The notes beneath the pieces are model-generated. The model searched no databases. It saw only the letters and a program-made list of their open reading frames with translations, and was not told where the DNA came from. Below are positions 53,935 to 64,000 of a stretch of DNA of 64,000 bases, piece after piece. The stretch lies in NCBI RefSeq assembly GCF_012641185.1, contig NZ_JAAXLK010000012.1, positions 1 through 64,000 of the forward strand. Reading direction: 5' to 3'. The DNA is from Levilactobacillus tujiorum. GTDB taxonomy: Bacteria; Bacillota; Bacilli; Lactobacillales; Lactobacillaceae. A program made the translations under genes and the position numbers. The stretch's first letter is position 1. Every line of letters begins with the position of its first letter.

Positions 53935-55463
53935 TATTGATTGACCTCAGCAATGATTGATTTGATATCGACCTTGCCGTTGGGGGTCATCGGTAGGCTG
54001 TCCTTGTACACGAAGCGCTGTGGAATCATGTATTCCATCATATCGCCACCTTGTAAATTATCCTTGATCGCCTTCGTAAGGTCTAATTCACTGGCAAAGT
54101 CATGTTCACTCGGTACTACCCAAGCGATCAGTTGGCTCACCTTGTGGTTACGGTCATACCGTGGTACGGCCACGCCAACTTGAATGTGGTCTTCTTGTGA
54201 CAGGTAATGATTGACTTCTTCCAATTCAATCCGGTACCCGTGGAGCTTAATTTGAAAATCAGTGCGACCACGGTACATGATCAAGCCGTTTGCTAATTGC
54301 ACACCCAAGTCCCCAGAGCGGTAAACCGTCTGACCATCAACCGTGATGAACGCCTTAGCCGTCTTATCAGGGTTGTTCAGGTAGCCCTTCGACATCGACG
54401 GACCACTGATGAGGATTTCTCCTTCAGTTCCCGCAGGTACTGGGTTTAATTGATCATCCACTACGCTAATCGCTGTATCCGCCTTAACGTAGCCGATGGG
54501 TAGCCGTGGGTAATCGGCTAAAATTTCTGTCGTAATTTCAACTTGCGTCACCGCAACCGTGGTCTCAGTTGGCCCATACGTGTTGAATATCCGCGCAGCT
54601 GGGAACCGATCGTGCAAGGCTTGTGCCGTGGCGTGCGTCAACTCTTCACCACAGAACAAGAACCGACTGAGTCGTGGATAGTGGGCCGCATCAAAAGTGG
54701 GCTCCAACAAGCAAATGTCCATAAAGGATGGGGTTGAGACCCATACGTCCAGATCCATATCCGGTAAAGTCTCAAAGAGTTGCTTGAAATTATCCGTGAC
54801 CGTTTTAGGCAAGGCCACCAGGGTCCCACCACTTGCTAAGGTTGGTGCCCAGTCCATCACGGACAGGTCAAACGAGTATGGTGCCTGTGATAATGCCCGT
54901 GGCTGAGCAGGTAGCGCAAAGTCGTCGCTCAGCATCCAATTGACATAGCTCAATAGATTCTTGTGTGAAATTTGAACGCCCTTAGGTTTCCCCGTGGTTC
55001 CGGACGTAAAGATAATATAGTAATTGTCATCACCGCTGACGGCATGGTCAACTTGGTAGTCAACTGCCGGACCATCAAAGATCGTCCGTAAATTTTCTGC
55101 CGTCAAGACTGGTGTCTCTGCTAACGTGGTTGGCAGCGCACTAACCGCAATTGCTGCGGCCGGCTGTGCGATTTCATTAATTGTGGTAATCCGTTCAAGT
55201 GGCGAATGCGTGTCGATTGGCACATAAGCGTGGCCGCTCTTCACAACGCCCAGAAAGGTCGCCATCATATCAAAGGTCTGACCGCCGTAAACTAAAATGG
55301 GCGCATGTGCTGGTAATTGCATCGCATCCAAGTGGGCGGCCAAAGCGTCAGAGCGTTGTTTTAATTCACCATACGTATTCGTACGTCCAAGATCATCGTA
55401 CGCGATGCGGTCAGGCTCACTCGTCGCAAACTGATCAATCGCAGTGATCATATTTTCTATCAT
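53934..55463 (-). CDS. dltA: D-alanine--D-alanyl carrier protein ligase
   Basis: DltA activates D-alanine with ATP and loads it on DltC in the cytoplasm. The 509-residue adenylate-forming enzyme shows the phosphate loop IIFTSGTTGKPKGVQ (about 150-164), FNTYGPTETTVAV (about 295-307), YRSGDLG and the C-terminal lysine in TPNGKVDIKS (about 497). It starts 51 bases after dltX. A run of G residues ahead of the ATG serves as ribosome binding site. Confidence 0.97.
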   Translation of the reverse strand: MIENMITAIDQFATSEPDRIAYDDLGRTNTYGELKQRSDALAAHLDAMQLPAHAPILVYGGQTFDMMATFLGVVKSGHAYVPIDTHSPLERITTINEIAQPAAAIAVSALPTTLAETPVLTAENLRTIFDGPAVDYQVDHAVSGDDNYYIIFTSGTTGKPKGVQISHKNLLSYVNWMLSDDFALPAQPRALSQAPYSFDLSVMDWAPTLASGGTLVALPKTVTDNFKQLFETLPDMDLDVWVSTPSFMDICLLEPTFDAAHYPRLSRFLFCGEELTHATAQALHDRFPAARIFNTYGPTETTVAVTQVEITTEILADYPRLPIGYVKADTAISVVDDQLNPVPAGTEGEILISGPSMSKGYLNNPDKTAKAFITVDGQTVYRSGDLGVQLANGLIMYRGRTDFQIKLHGYRIELEEVNHYLSQEDHIQVGVAVPRYDRNHKVSQLIAWVVPSEHDFASELDLTKAIKDNLQGGDMMEYMIPQRFVYKDSLPMTPNGKVDIKSIIAEVNQ

Positions 55464-55514
55464 TCCATATCCCCCCCAGAAGAATTTCTGGTTATTAGCT
55501 AGTTGTCCCCAGAC

Positions 55515-55664
55515 CTAAAACTCGTTGTAAATAAACGTCGAGTTATTCAAACCGCTATAACCATACAAATAAACCAAAACCATCAAAATTACAAAGTAAA
55601 ATGCCGTCCAACCGACAAATGCCACTACTGGTTGATGCCAGAGTGCCAACCACTTTGCTCTCAT
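55515..55664 (-). CDS. dltX: small D-alanylation protein DltX
   Basis: A 49-residue membrane peptide, too short for many gene finders. It has one hydrophobic helix (about residues 13-34) and the diagnostic C-terminus FIYNEF, known from DltX, which carries D-alanine via its C-terminal Tyr motif between DltB and DltD. GGGGGTGAAATTC precedes the ATG. It is the first gene of the dlt operon, the expected position. Confidence 0.93.
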   Translation of the reverse strand: MRAKWLALWHQPVVAFVGWTAFYFVILMVLVYLYGYSGLNNSTFIYNEF

Positions 55665-55684
55665 GAATTTCACCCCCAAGTTTT

Positions 55685-55797
55685 GCTGGTTGATTCGTCC
55701 CCCAAAACCAGCTTCCGATCGCAGCCACTAAGCGTGTTATATTTTCGACGAATCCACGCTTAGTGGTGAGGAGTTCCGCAGTCAAACTGCGCTCCCT
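55685..55797 (-). promoter_or_regulatory. structured 5' leader of the dlt operon
   Basis: Three hairpins follow one another in front of dltX: GGAG..CGCAGT/ACTGCG..CTCC (about 55770-55797), a 12-bp stem CCACTAAGCGTG/CACGCTTAGTGG (55725-55766) and GCTGGTT/AACCAGC (55685-55712). None has a T-run. A promoter with TTGCAA and GATACT lies at about 55810-55838. The leader (about 150 nt) could be a control element. Confidence 0.5.
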
Positions 55798-55901
55798 GTA
55801 AGTTGAGAGTATCATTGCTAAAACCGGATTGCAATCAACCTTACTCAACCTTAACGTTTTCTTTTTCTTTCATAATGTCTATTATAGATTTTTTCATAAA
55901 A

Positions 55902-55931
55902 CAAGGCTGCTGAAACCTTCAGCAGCCTTGA
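55902..55931 (-). terminator. dnaJ terminator
   Basis: CAAGGCTGCTGAA pairs with TTCAGCAGCCTTG around three bases, with TTTT on the minus strand. Confidence 0.88.
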
Positions 55932-55964
55932 TAGATTAGCTATTTGAGGACTTCGCCCCACAAG

Positions 55965-57113
55965 CTAATTTTCATTGAATTTATCACGCATTTTGTTAAA
56001 TAAGTTACCTTTGCCAGAACCCGTAACAGTCTCACCACTGGCTTTAGCAAAGTCACGTAAGGCATCCCGTTGGCCCTTATTCAAGCTCTTCGGCGTCAAC
56101 ACTTTAACCGTGACGTGTTCGTCACCGTTGCCGTTGCCCCGGAGCCGTGGCGCACCTTTGCCCCGTAAGCGGAACGTGGTACCACCCTGCGTTCCAGCCG
56201 GTACCTTCAGCTTGACATCTCCGTGGACCGTCTTAACCGTCACATCATCGCCCAATGCTGCTTGAACGAAGGAGATGGGTTGATCAAAGTAGATTTCCGT
56301 ACCATCACGTCGGAAGTCCTTGCTAGGGGTAACTTGGAAAATAATGAAGAGATCCCCGTAGCCGCCGCCATTACGGCCGGCTTCACCTTGACCCTGTAAC
56401 CGCATCTGTTGACCGTCATCGACCCCAGCAGGAATCTTGACTTCAACTTCATGTTGTTCTTCTTCATGACCAGAACCACCACAGGTTGGGCACTTTTCCT
56501 TAATCTCTTGCCCAGTCCCATGACATACTGGACACGGTTGTTGACTCCGCATCCGGCCCAGCGGCGTGTTGGTCTCGGTTGTAACGTAGCCTGACCCACC
56601 ACATTGATGACAAGTAACTGGTGAAGTACCTGGCTTAGCACCGTTTCCACCACAGGTATGACACTGTGCTTCACGCGTGTACTTAATCTTGGTCTTCTTA
56701 CCAAAGATCGCTTCTTCAAATTTCAACGTCATTTGATACTGAAGATCACGGCCAGGTCGAGGGGCGTTAGGATTACGTTGTGCGCCACCGCCGCCAAAGA
56801 ATTGGTTGAAGATGTCGTCGAAACCGCCGCCACCGCCAAAACCACCGAAGCCGCCACCGGCGTTTCCGCCGCCAAAGCCACCAAAGCCTTGTGGACCATC
56901 GGCTGATCCGTACTGGTCGTAGTTTGACCGTTTATCCGGATCGCCTAAGACATCGTAGGCATCCTGAACTTCCTTAAACTTGTCTGCCGCGTCGGGCGCC
57001 TTGTTTAAGTCCGGATGATACTTCTTAGACAGTTTCCGGTAGGCCTTCTTAATTTCTTCTTGGCTGGCATCCTTTGAGACACCTAATACACCATATAAGT
57101 CCGATTGCGCCAT
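55965..57113 (-). CDS. dnaJ: chaperone DnaJ
   Basis: DnaJ (Hsp40) delivers unfolded proteins to DnaK and stimulates its ATPase. The 382-residue protein has the J domain with HPD (about 33-35), a Gly/Phe-rich part (about 73-110), four C-x2-C-x-G-x-G zinc repeats (CHTCGG, CHQCGG, CPVCHG, CPTCGG; about 150-215) and the C-terminal client domains. It is the last gene of hrcA-grpE-dnaK-dnaJ; a hairpin lies between dnaK and dnaJ. Confidence 0.97.
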   Translation of the reverse strand: MAQSDLYGVLGVSKDASQEEIKKAYRKLSKKYHPDLNKAPDAADKFKEVQDAYDVLGDPDKRSNYDQYGSADGPQGFGGFGGGNAGGGFGGFGGGGGFDDIFNQFFGGGGAQRNPNAPRPGRDLQYQMTLKFEEAIFGKKTKIKYTREAQCHTCGGNGAKPGTSPVTCHQCGGSGYVTTETNTPLGRMRSQQPCPVCHGTGQEIKEKCPTCGGSGHEEEQHEVEVKIPAGVDDGQQMRLQGQGEAGRNGGGYGDLFIIFQVTPSKDFRRDGTEIYFDQPISFVQAALGDDVTVKTVHGDVKLKVPAGTQGGTTFRLRGKGAPRLRGNGNGDEHVTVKVLTPKSLNKGQRDALRDFAKASGETVTGSGKGNLFNKMRDKFNEN

Positions 57114-57174
57114 CGTTTTCCTCCCAATCCGTTCCGAAATTTTTCGCTACTAGTAAGAATAGCATACTCGAAAC

Positions 57175-57207
57175 AAAAAGCCAAAGCCCCACGGACTCTG
57201 ACTTTTT
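57175..57207 (-). terminator. hairpin between dnaK and dnaJ
   Basis: AAAAAGTCAGAG pairs with CTTTGGCTTTTT with G-U pairs, followed by T-rich sequence. It probably lowers transcription into dnaJ. Confidence 0.65.
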
Positions 57208-57239
57208 GCCCTTACTACTTACGACGAGACATGAGACGC

Positions 57240-59736
<2,497 letters not shown>

Positions 59737-59756
59737 GATAAAAAACCTCCCTTTCT

Positions 59757-60794
59757 TTACTCGTCATAAAACCGATAATAATCTAATAGTTTTTTCGCGA
59801 GCTCTTCACGAAACGCCCCAACGATTCCCAACATTCGAGAATATGGCATTCGCGTGGGTCCTAGAATGGCGATCATCCCTTGACCGTGTTGGTCAACGTC
59901 ATAGGTCGCCGTAATTAAACTGAAATTCCGCAAGGCGTCATTGGTCATTTCATTACCAATTCGGACTGAAATCTTATCACTCGGTTGCCCTAAAACACTG
60001 GCAATATCATCGGTCTTATCGATCAATGAATATAGTGACTTTAATGAATCGACGTCACTATCCTGCGAAAAGTTCAGTAGGTTGAGTCGCCCACCAACGT
60101 AGAACCGCTCCTGAGCGGCCCGCGTCAACACGTCACCAAAGATATCCAAGAATCCTTGGGGACTCTGAAGATAGTTGGCAATTTGAACAGGAATATCAGC
60201 TTGTAATTTCTTCAAGACTTCCGGTAAAGTCAATCCCACCAGTTGATCATTGATCAAGCGGACAACCGCTTCAAGTTGCTCACCATCAACGTCACCGGCA
60301 ACATCAAACGTCTGATTCTCAACGTCGCCACTGTCCGTCACGAGAATGGCCATAATTTGACGCTTGCCCAAGGGAACCAAGCGGAACCCACTGAGCCGGC
60401 TATCCTTTAATTCTGGCTTTAACGTGAACGCTGTGTAGCTCGTCAAGTTAGACAAGATCGTCGCCGATTGTGAGATGATCTCATCAATCTTATGAAAATC
60501 ACCGCCCAAGGAGGATTGAATCACATCAATATCGTTGGGCCGCAATGGATCTGGCTTGACCAAATGATCAACATAATACCGGTAGCCCTCGACCGAAGGA
60601 ATTCGGCCAGAAGAGGAATGCGTCTTTTTAATCAACCCTTGTTCCTCCAGAGCTGCCATCTCGTTGCGAATTGTCGCTGAGCTTACGTGGATGGGTAACT
60701 GCTTGGCTAATGCCTTAGACCCCACCGGAACACCGGTGTTGGTGAAGTCACGGACAACGGCTCGCAGAATCATCATTTGTCTTTCTGAAAGCAT
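59757..60794 (-). CDS. hrcA: heat-inducible transcription repressor HrcA
   Basis: HrcA represses heat-shock genes by binding CIRCE operators and needs GroE for activity. The 345-residue protein has the N-terminal winged helix (about 1-75, [20 protein letters not shown]) and the HrcA core domain. The ATG at 60794 follows GGGGTGATTGTG; a longer frame covers the CIRCE and is rejected. It is the first gene of the operon and autoregulated through two CIRCE elements. Confidence 0.96.
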   Translation of the reverse strand: MLSERQMMILRAVVRDFTNTGVPVGSKALAKQLPIHVSSATIRNEMAALEEQGLIKKTHSSSGRIPSVEGYRYYVDHLVKPDPLRPNDIDVIQSSLGGDFHKIDEIISQSATILSNLTSYTAFTLKPELKDSRLSGFRLVPLGKRQIMAILVTDSGDVENQTFDVAGDVDGEQLEAVVRLINDQLVGLTLPEVLKKLQADIPVQIANYLQSPQGFLDIFGDVLTRAAQERFYVGGRLNLLNFSQDSDVDSLKSLYSLIDKTDDIASVLGQPSDKISVRIGNEMTNDALRNFSLITATYDVDQHGQGMIAILGPTRMPYSRMLGIVGAFREELAKKLLDYYRFYDE

Positions 60795-60810
60795 CACAAT
60801 CACCCCTTTT

Positions 60811-60837
60811 TTAGCACTCAAACTAATCAAGTGCTAA
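60811..60837 (-). promoter_or_regulatory. CIRCE operator 1
   Basis: TTAGCACTC, nine bases, AAGTGCTAA: one mismatch from the canonical CIRCE inverted repeat. It lies between the promoter and hrcA. Confidence 0.93.
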
Positions 60838-60840
60838 GAC

Positions 60841-60877
60841 ACATATATAATGTAGCAAAACCGGGTTTTGAAGTCAA
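60841..60877 (-). promoter_or_regulatory. promoter of the hrcA operon
   Basis: TTGACT and TACATT spaced 17 bases apart on the minus strand, located between two CIRCE sites; ideal for HrcA repression. Confidence 0.75.
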
Positions 60878-60894
60878 GAAATCTGGTAGAAAAA

Positions 60895-60921
60895 TTAGCA
60901 ATCTCCACAATTAAGTGCTAA
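60895..60921 (-). promoter_or_regulatory. CIRCE operator 2 (imperfect)
   Basis: TTAGCAATC, nine bases, AAGTGCTAA: the same spacing as CIRCE with a few mismatches in the arms, upstream of the -35 box. Confidence 0.75.
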
Positions 60922-60970
60922 TTTTGGCAATTTAGCCCTATGCCATGGCTATTCGCTAAATAAGACCACT

Positions 60971-60998
60971 AAAAAAGTCGAGGTCTAGGCCTCGACTC
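60971..60998 (-). terminator. ribF terminator
   Basis: AGTCGAGG pairs with CCTCGACT, followed by T6 on the minus strand; it isolates the ribF transcript from hrcA. Confidence 0.85.
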
Positions 60999-61037
60999 TT
61001 CTTCCGCTTAGGGTAGCTGACATCATTCGTCAACGAT

Positions 61038-61988
61038 TTAATCGGCAGCCACTTGTGAGAAGTAGTCCCGCGTCGCCACCTCGTCTTTTTGCAGCTGCGT
61101 GATTAAGTCCTCTGCGGAGGTAAACTTAACTTGTCCTCGCAAGCGATGATGCCACTCAACCTCAACGTTTTCACCATACAGGTTGCCTTGATAGTCCAAG
61201 AGGTTCATCTCAACCGTGATCGGTCGGTTATCGCCGAACGTATCGTTACGTCCGACTGAAATCATCCCCGGATACCAGATCGCGCCGACCTTGAGCCGGG
61301 CCGTGTAGACACCGATTCCTGGAATCCATTCATTTTCTGGCGTTAACACATTCGCCGTGGGAAACCCAATCGTCCGTCCCCGGGCTTCCCCGTGGACAAC
61401 GACACCCGTCGACCGATAGAGGTAACCCAATAGATTGTTCGCGTCATCAATCGCGCCATCTCTCATGGCTTGACGAATCCGGGTCGAGCTAATCTTCTCA
61501 CGATCACTGGCCTCTTTAGCTACTGTCTCAACCTCAAAACGTCCCTGCGCATAGGCGGGCAAGCGGGTCATCGTCGCCACGTCTTTTTTGCCATAGGTGT
61601 GATCAAATCCAGCCACGGCCACCACTGTGTGAAATGCCACTAAGTAATGGTCCACGAACTCCTGTGGCGTTTGCGCCGAAAAGTCGCCTGTATAGCTGAC
61701 CAAGAAAACTCGGTCCACACCTAAGCGATCCAGCTGTTGAAGCTTACGTTCGGGCGTACTCAGATACTTCCGATCGTCACCCGTGAGTGGACGATAGACC
61801 AATGCTGGACGATGATCGTAGGTCAACACCGCCAGTTTCACGTGCTTGGCCGTCGCGATAGCCTTGGCCCGTTTAATCACTGCTTGATGCCCGCGATGAA
61901 CCCCGTCAAAGAATCCCATCGCCAATACGACTGGATCATCGGGAATCTGGCGCGGATCAAGGGGGTGATGTATTCGAATAACTTCCAT
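61038..61988 (-). CDS. ribF: bifunctional riboflavin kinase/FAD synthetase
   Basis: RibF converts riboflavin to FMN and then FAD. The 316-residue protein has the nucleotidyltransferase domain (about 1-180, with MGFFDGVHRGHQAVIKRA and STRIRQAMRDG) and the flavokinase domain (about 185-310, GEARGRTIGFPTANV). It lies 24 bases after truB, the conserved order. GAGGCGGCTTGTC precedes the ATG. Confidence 0.96.
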   Translation of the reverse strand: MEVIRIHHPLDPRQIPDDPVVLAMGFFDGVHRGHQAVIKRAKAIATAKHVKLAVLTYDHRPALVYRPLTGDDRKYLSTPERKLQQLDRLGVDRVFLVSYTGDFSAQTPQEFVDHYLVAFHTVVAVAGFDHTYGKKDVATMTRLPAYAQGRFEVETVAKEASDREKISSTRIRQAMRDGAIDDANNLLGYLYRSTGVVVHGEARGRTIGFPTANVLTPENEWIPGIGVYTARLKVGAIWYPGMISVGRNDTFGDNRPITVEMNLLDYQGNLYGENVEVEWHHRLRGQVKFTSAEDLITQLQKDEVATRDYFSQVAAD

Positions 61989-62012
61989 GACAAGCCGCCT
62001 CTTTCTTAAATC

Positions 62013-62921
62013 TTAATTTACCGCAAACATTTTCAGCGGCTTATACTGTTTTTCCTCAGGTAGGTACTGGTACAAACACTTAGTCTGCCCCTGATAGGTC
62101 AACGCCACCGTGGGCGCGGTACTTCCTACCTGGTCTTCATCTAGAAAGACCCCGTTTTTGACTAATCCCCAGAGACGATCCGACAAGGCAACGTGGGGAT
62201 AGTCCTGCAGTGCATAGTCAATCGGCCGTAAAATCGCTGACAGGTCATCAGCGGCCATCGCTGCTTCCACCTGGGCGAGGGTCACCGCTTGGTCTAACTC
62301 AAAGCCACCACTCTTCAGCCGTGTCAACGATGCCATGACCGCGGGAACCCCCAGCTGACGTCCCAGATCCACCGCGAGCGTCCGGACGTAAGTGCCCTTA
62401 GAACAGGCAATCTCAAACGCAATGGTCTGCGTCCCCTGTTTCTCGTCAAAGTGGCCGGCCTCAACCAAATTAAACGCCGTCACTGTAATTGTCCGGGTAG
62501 GTCGTGTCACCGTTTCTCCCGCACGGGCATACTCATAGAGCTTGCGGCCGTTCACCTTTACGGCTGAATACATGGGGGGCGTTTGTTGAATTGTCCCCGT
62601 TAAAGTGGCCGCCGCGGCGACCAATTGTTCCCGGGTAAACGGTGTTGCCAGGGGCTGCCGTGTGATCACGTCGCCGTCCAAGTCCTCCGTAGTCGTCGCT
62701 AGCCCTAGTGTGACCGTGCCCTTATAAACCTTACCTGAGGCCATGAGGTAAGGAACCACCTTCGTCGCACTCCCCACACAGATCGGCAACACACCATCCA
62801 CACTGGGATCGAGTGTCCCGCTATGACCAATCTTTTTGGTATGCAGAATGTGGCGTAACTTGGCAACGCAGTCAAAACTCGTCAGACCACGTTCCTTATA
62901 AAGCGGAATAATCCCATCCAT
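62013..62921 (-). CDS. truB: tRNA pseudouridine-55 synthase TruB
   Basis: TruB makes pseudouridine 55 in the T-loop of tRNA. The 302-residue protein carries the catalytic Asp in SGTLDPSVDGVL (about residue 38) and a conserved CSKGTYVRTLAVDLG (about 167-181). The ATG at 62921 follows GGAGGATGCGAG; a longer frame of 14 codons is rejected. It forms an operon with ribF. Confidence 0.95.
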   Translation of the reverse strand: MDGIIPLYKERGLTSFDCVAKLRHILHTKKIGHSGTLDPSVDGVLPICVGSATKVVPYLMASGKVYKGTVTLGLATTTEDLDGDVITRQPLATPFTREQLVAAAATLTGTIQQTPPMYSAVKVNGRKLYEYARAGETVTRPTRTITVTAFNLVEAGHFDEKQGTQTIAFEIACSKGTYVRTLAVDLGRQLGVPAVMASLTRLKSGGFELDQAVTLAQVEAAMAADDLSAILRPIDYALQDYPHVALSDRLWGLVKNGVFLDEDQVGSTAPTVALTYQGQTKCLYQYLPEEKQYKPLKMFAVN

Positions 62922-63001
62922 CTCGCATCCTCCGTTCTTGTATACCGAAACTTTAATCTTCATTTAACGCGCTAGACCACGATGACGCGTGCTCAGCACA
63001 T

Positions 63002-63036
63002 AAAAAGGCGTTGATCCACTTGGACCAACGCCTCTA
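63002..63036 (-). terminator. terminator between rbfA and truB
   Basis: GGCGTTG pairs with CAACGCC, followed by T5 on the minus strand, just after rbfA. Confidence 0.82.
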
Positions 63037-63054
63037 TCTCAAGCACCGCGAGCC

Positions 63055-63405
63055 TTACTCTTGGTGGTGGAGATCATTTAGCAGTTCATCGATCCGGCTA
63101 CCATAGCGAACAGATTGATCTTGTTCAAAGGTCAGCTCTGGCGTCTTATAGATGCTCAAGCGTGATCCTAATTCAGATCGAATCAGTCCCGTAGCTTTCT
63201 TCAGGCCTTGCTGTGTCTTCTCCACAGATGAGGCCTTATCCGATAAAATACTATAGTAAATCGTTGCCTGCTGCAAGTCACCTGTGACTTCCACGCCGGT
63301 AACGGTGACGCCCTCGACCCGCGGATCGCGGACACGTTTTAGGAGAATATCCGTAACTTCCCGTTGGATTTCTTGCTCCAACCGGCCAACTCGATATTGT
63401 GCCAT
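63055..63405 (-). CDS. rbfA: 30S ribosome-binding factor RbfA
   Basis: RbfA is a KH-type protein that assists late 30S maturation, binding near the 5' end of 16S rRNA. The 116-residue product begins MAQYRVGRLEQEIQREVTDI and has the family's SVEKTQQGLKKATGLIRSEL (about 62-81). It follows infB by 18 bases in the nusA-infB-rbfA operon. GGAGGCAAACGTC precedes the ATG. Confidence 0.95.
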   Translation of the reverse strand: MAQYRVGRLEQEIQREVTDILLKRVRDPRVEGVTVTGVEVTGDLQQATIYYSILSDKASSVEKTQQGLKKATGLIRSELGSRLSIYKTPELTFEQDQSVRYGSRIDELLNDLHHQE

Positions 63406-63423
63406 GACGTTTGCCTCCGATTT

Positions 63424-64000
63424 TTATTTAACGGGAACTTCCTTCATCACGTAGGCTTCAATTACATCGTCTACCTTGATGTCGTTATAGTTCTCGATAG
63501 TTAATCCTAATTCATAACCCATCTTAACTTGCTTGACGTCGTCCTTGAAACGCTTCAGACTACCCAGCTTACCTTCGTAAATGACCACGCCATCACGAAT
63601 TAACCGGACGTCAGCATCAGCCGTAATGTAGCCTTCAGTGACCATCCCACCAACAATCGTGCCGACCTTGGAAGCATGGAAGATATCCTTAACTTCAACT
63701 TGACCCGTCACTTGTTCTTCGTAGGTTGGTTCCAGCATCCCCTTCATCGCCGTCTCGATTTCATCGATGGCGTTGTAGATGACGTTGTGCAAACGAATAT
63801 CAACCTTGTCGCTATCCGCTTGAGCCCGTGCTTGTGGCGTAGGCCGAACGTTGAACCCAATGATGATGGCATCGGAAGCTTCCGCTAAGGTGACATCACT
63901 TTCATTGATGGCCCCCACAGCAGAGTGAATGATGTTGACCCGAACGCCGGAGACATCAATCTTCTTCAAGCTACCCGCTAAGGCTTCAACAGACCCTTGA
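63424..64000 (-). CDS. infB: translation initiation factor IF-2, C-terminal part
   Basis: The frame is open to the window edge, so only about the last 191 residues of IF-2 are present: the domain containing [20 protein letters not shown] and the final C2 domain that binds initiator tRNA (ending [16 protein letters not shown]). IF-2 brings fMet-tRNA to the 30S subunit. The GTPase domain lies outside the window. A Met at 63969 is internal. Confidence 0.95.
   Translation of the reverse strand, partial: QGSVEALAGSLKKIDVSGVRVNIIHSAVGAINESDVTLAEASDAIIIGFNVRPTPQARAQADSDKVDIRLHNVIYNAIDEIETAMKGMLEPTYEEQVTGQVEVKDIFHASKVGTIVGGMVTEGYITADADVRLIRDGVVIYEGKLGSLKRFKDDVKQVKMGYELGLTIENYNDIKVDDVIEAYVMKEVPVK

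Noticed and set aside
49188-57113. Insertion of the dlt operon between dnaJ and lepA as something unusual
   Set aside because: As far as I recall a similar neighbourhood occurs in other lactobacilli, so it is probably ancestral here.

Overview
This 64 kb window is chromosomal DNA from a low-to-mid GC Gram-positive bacterium, almost certainly a Lactobacillaceae member (a Levilactobacillus/Lactiplantibacillus-like lactobacillus). The reasons are the glyQ-glyS pair behind a T-box, hisS-aspS behind a second T-box, the dltXABCD operon next to hrcA-grpE-dnaK-dnaJ and lepA, CIRCE operators, AGGAGG-type ribosome binding sites and glycerol-type teichoic acid genes. Most genes lie on the minus strand.

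Layout. 1-1 kb: non-coding or weakly coding DNA with a large structured RNA candidate. 1-4.3 kb: glyS, glyQ and their T-box. 4.4-6.8 kb: an MFS exporter with a MarR repressor, then an XRE membrane regulator. 6.9-15 kb: the conserved recO-era-dgkA-ybeY-phoH-yqeY-rpsU run, broken by a GNAT gene and an HxlR/oxidoreductase/alcohol dehydrogenase block. 15-22.4 kb: PPDK regulator, nfo, a wall teichoic acid cluster, a second copy of the structured RNA, YitT and MsrA. 22.5-30 kb: aspS-hisS, an amidase, a fructosamine-kinase-like gene and an IS3-family insertion. 30-36.6 kb: HAD phosphatase, dtd, rel, rsmE, prmA, mscL. 36.8-42.4 kb: a secreted nuclease pair, unknown small genes and a family of zinc-ribbon/membrane proteins sharing one upstream motif. 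42.5-49.1 kb: a prophage-like element (short phage-type ORFs, Cro-like and CI-like regulators, ImmA-like protease, three envelope cargo genes, tyrosine integrase) ending beside lepA. 49.2-64 kb: lepA, dltD-C-B-A-X, dnaJ-dnaK-grpE-hrcA, ribF-truB-rbfA-infB (infB cut by the window edge).

The strongest unexplained signal is a pair of related structured non-coding regions, at about 541-930 (minus) and 20505-20850 (plus). They share several conserved blocks in the same order and a long-range stem whose sequence differs but whose pairing is kept. This looks like one RNA family present twice; I do not recognise it. Other points of interest are the shared promoter-like motif in front of the zinc-ribbon/membrane genes, a possible dual His/Asp T-box specifier, a structured dlt leader, an IS sitting inside a terminator hairpin, and the CI/ImmA-linked cargo trio of the prophage remnant.
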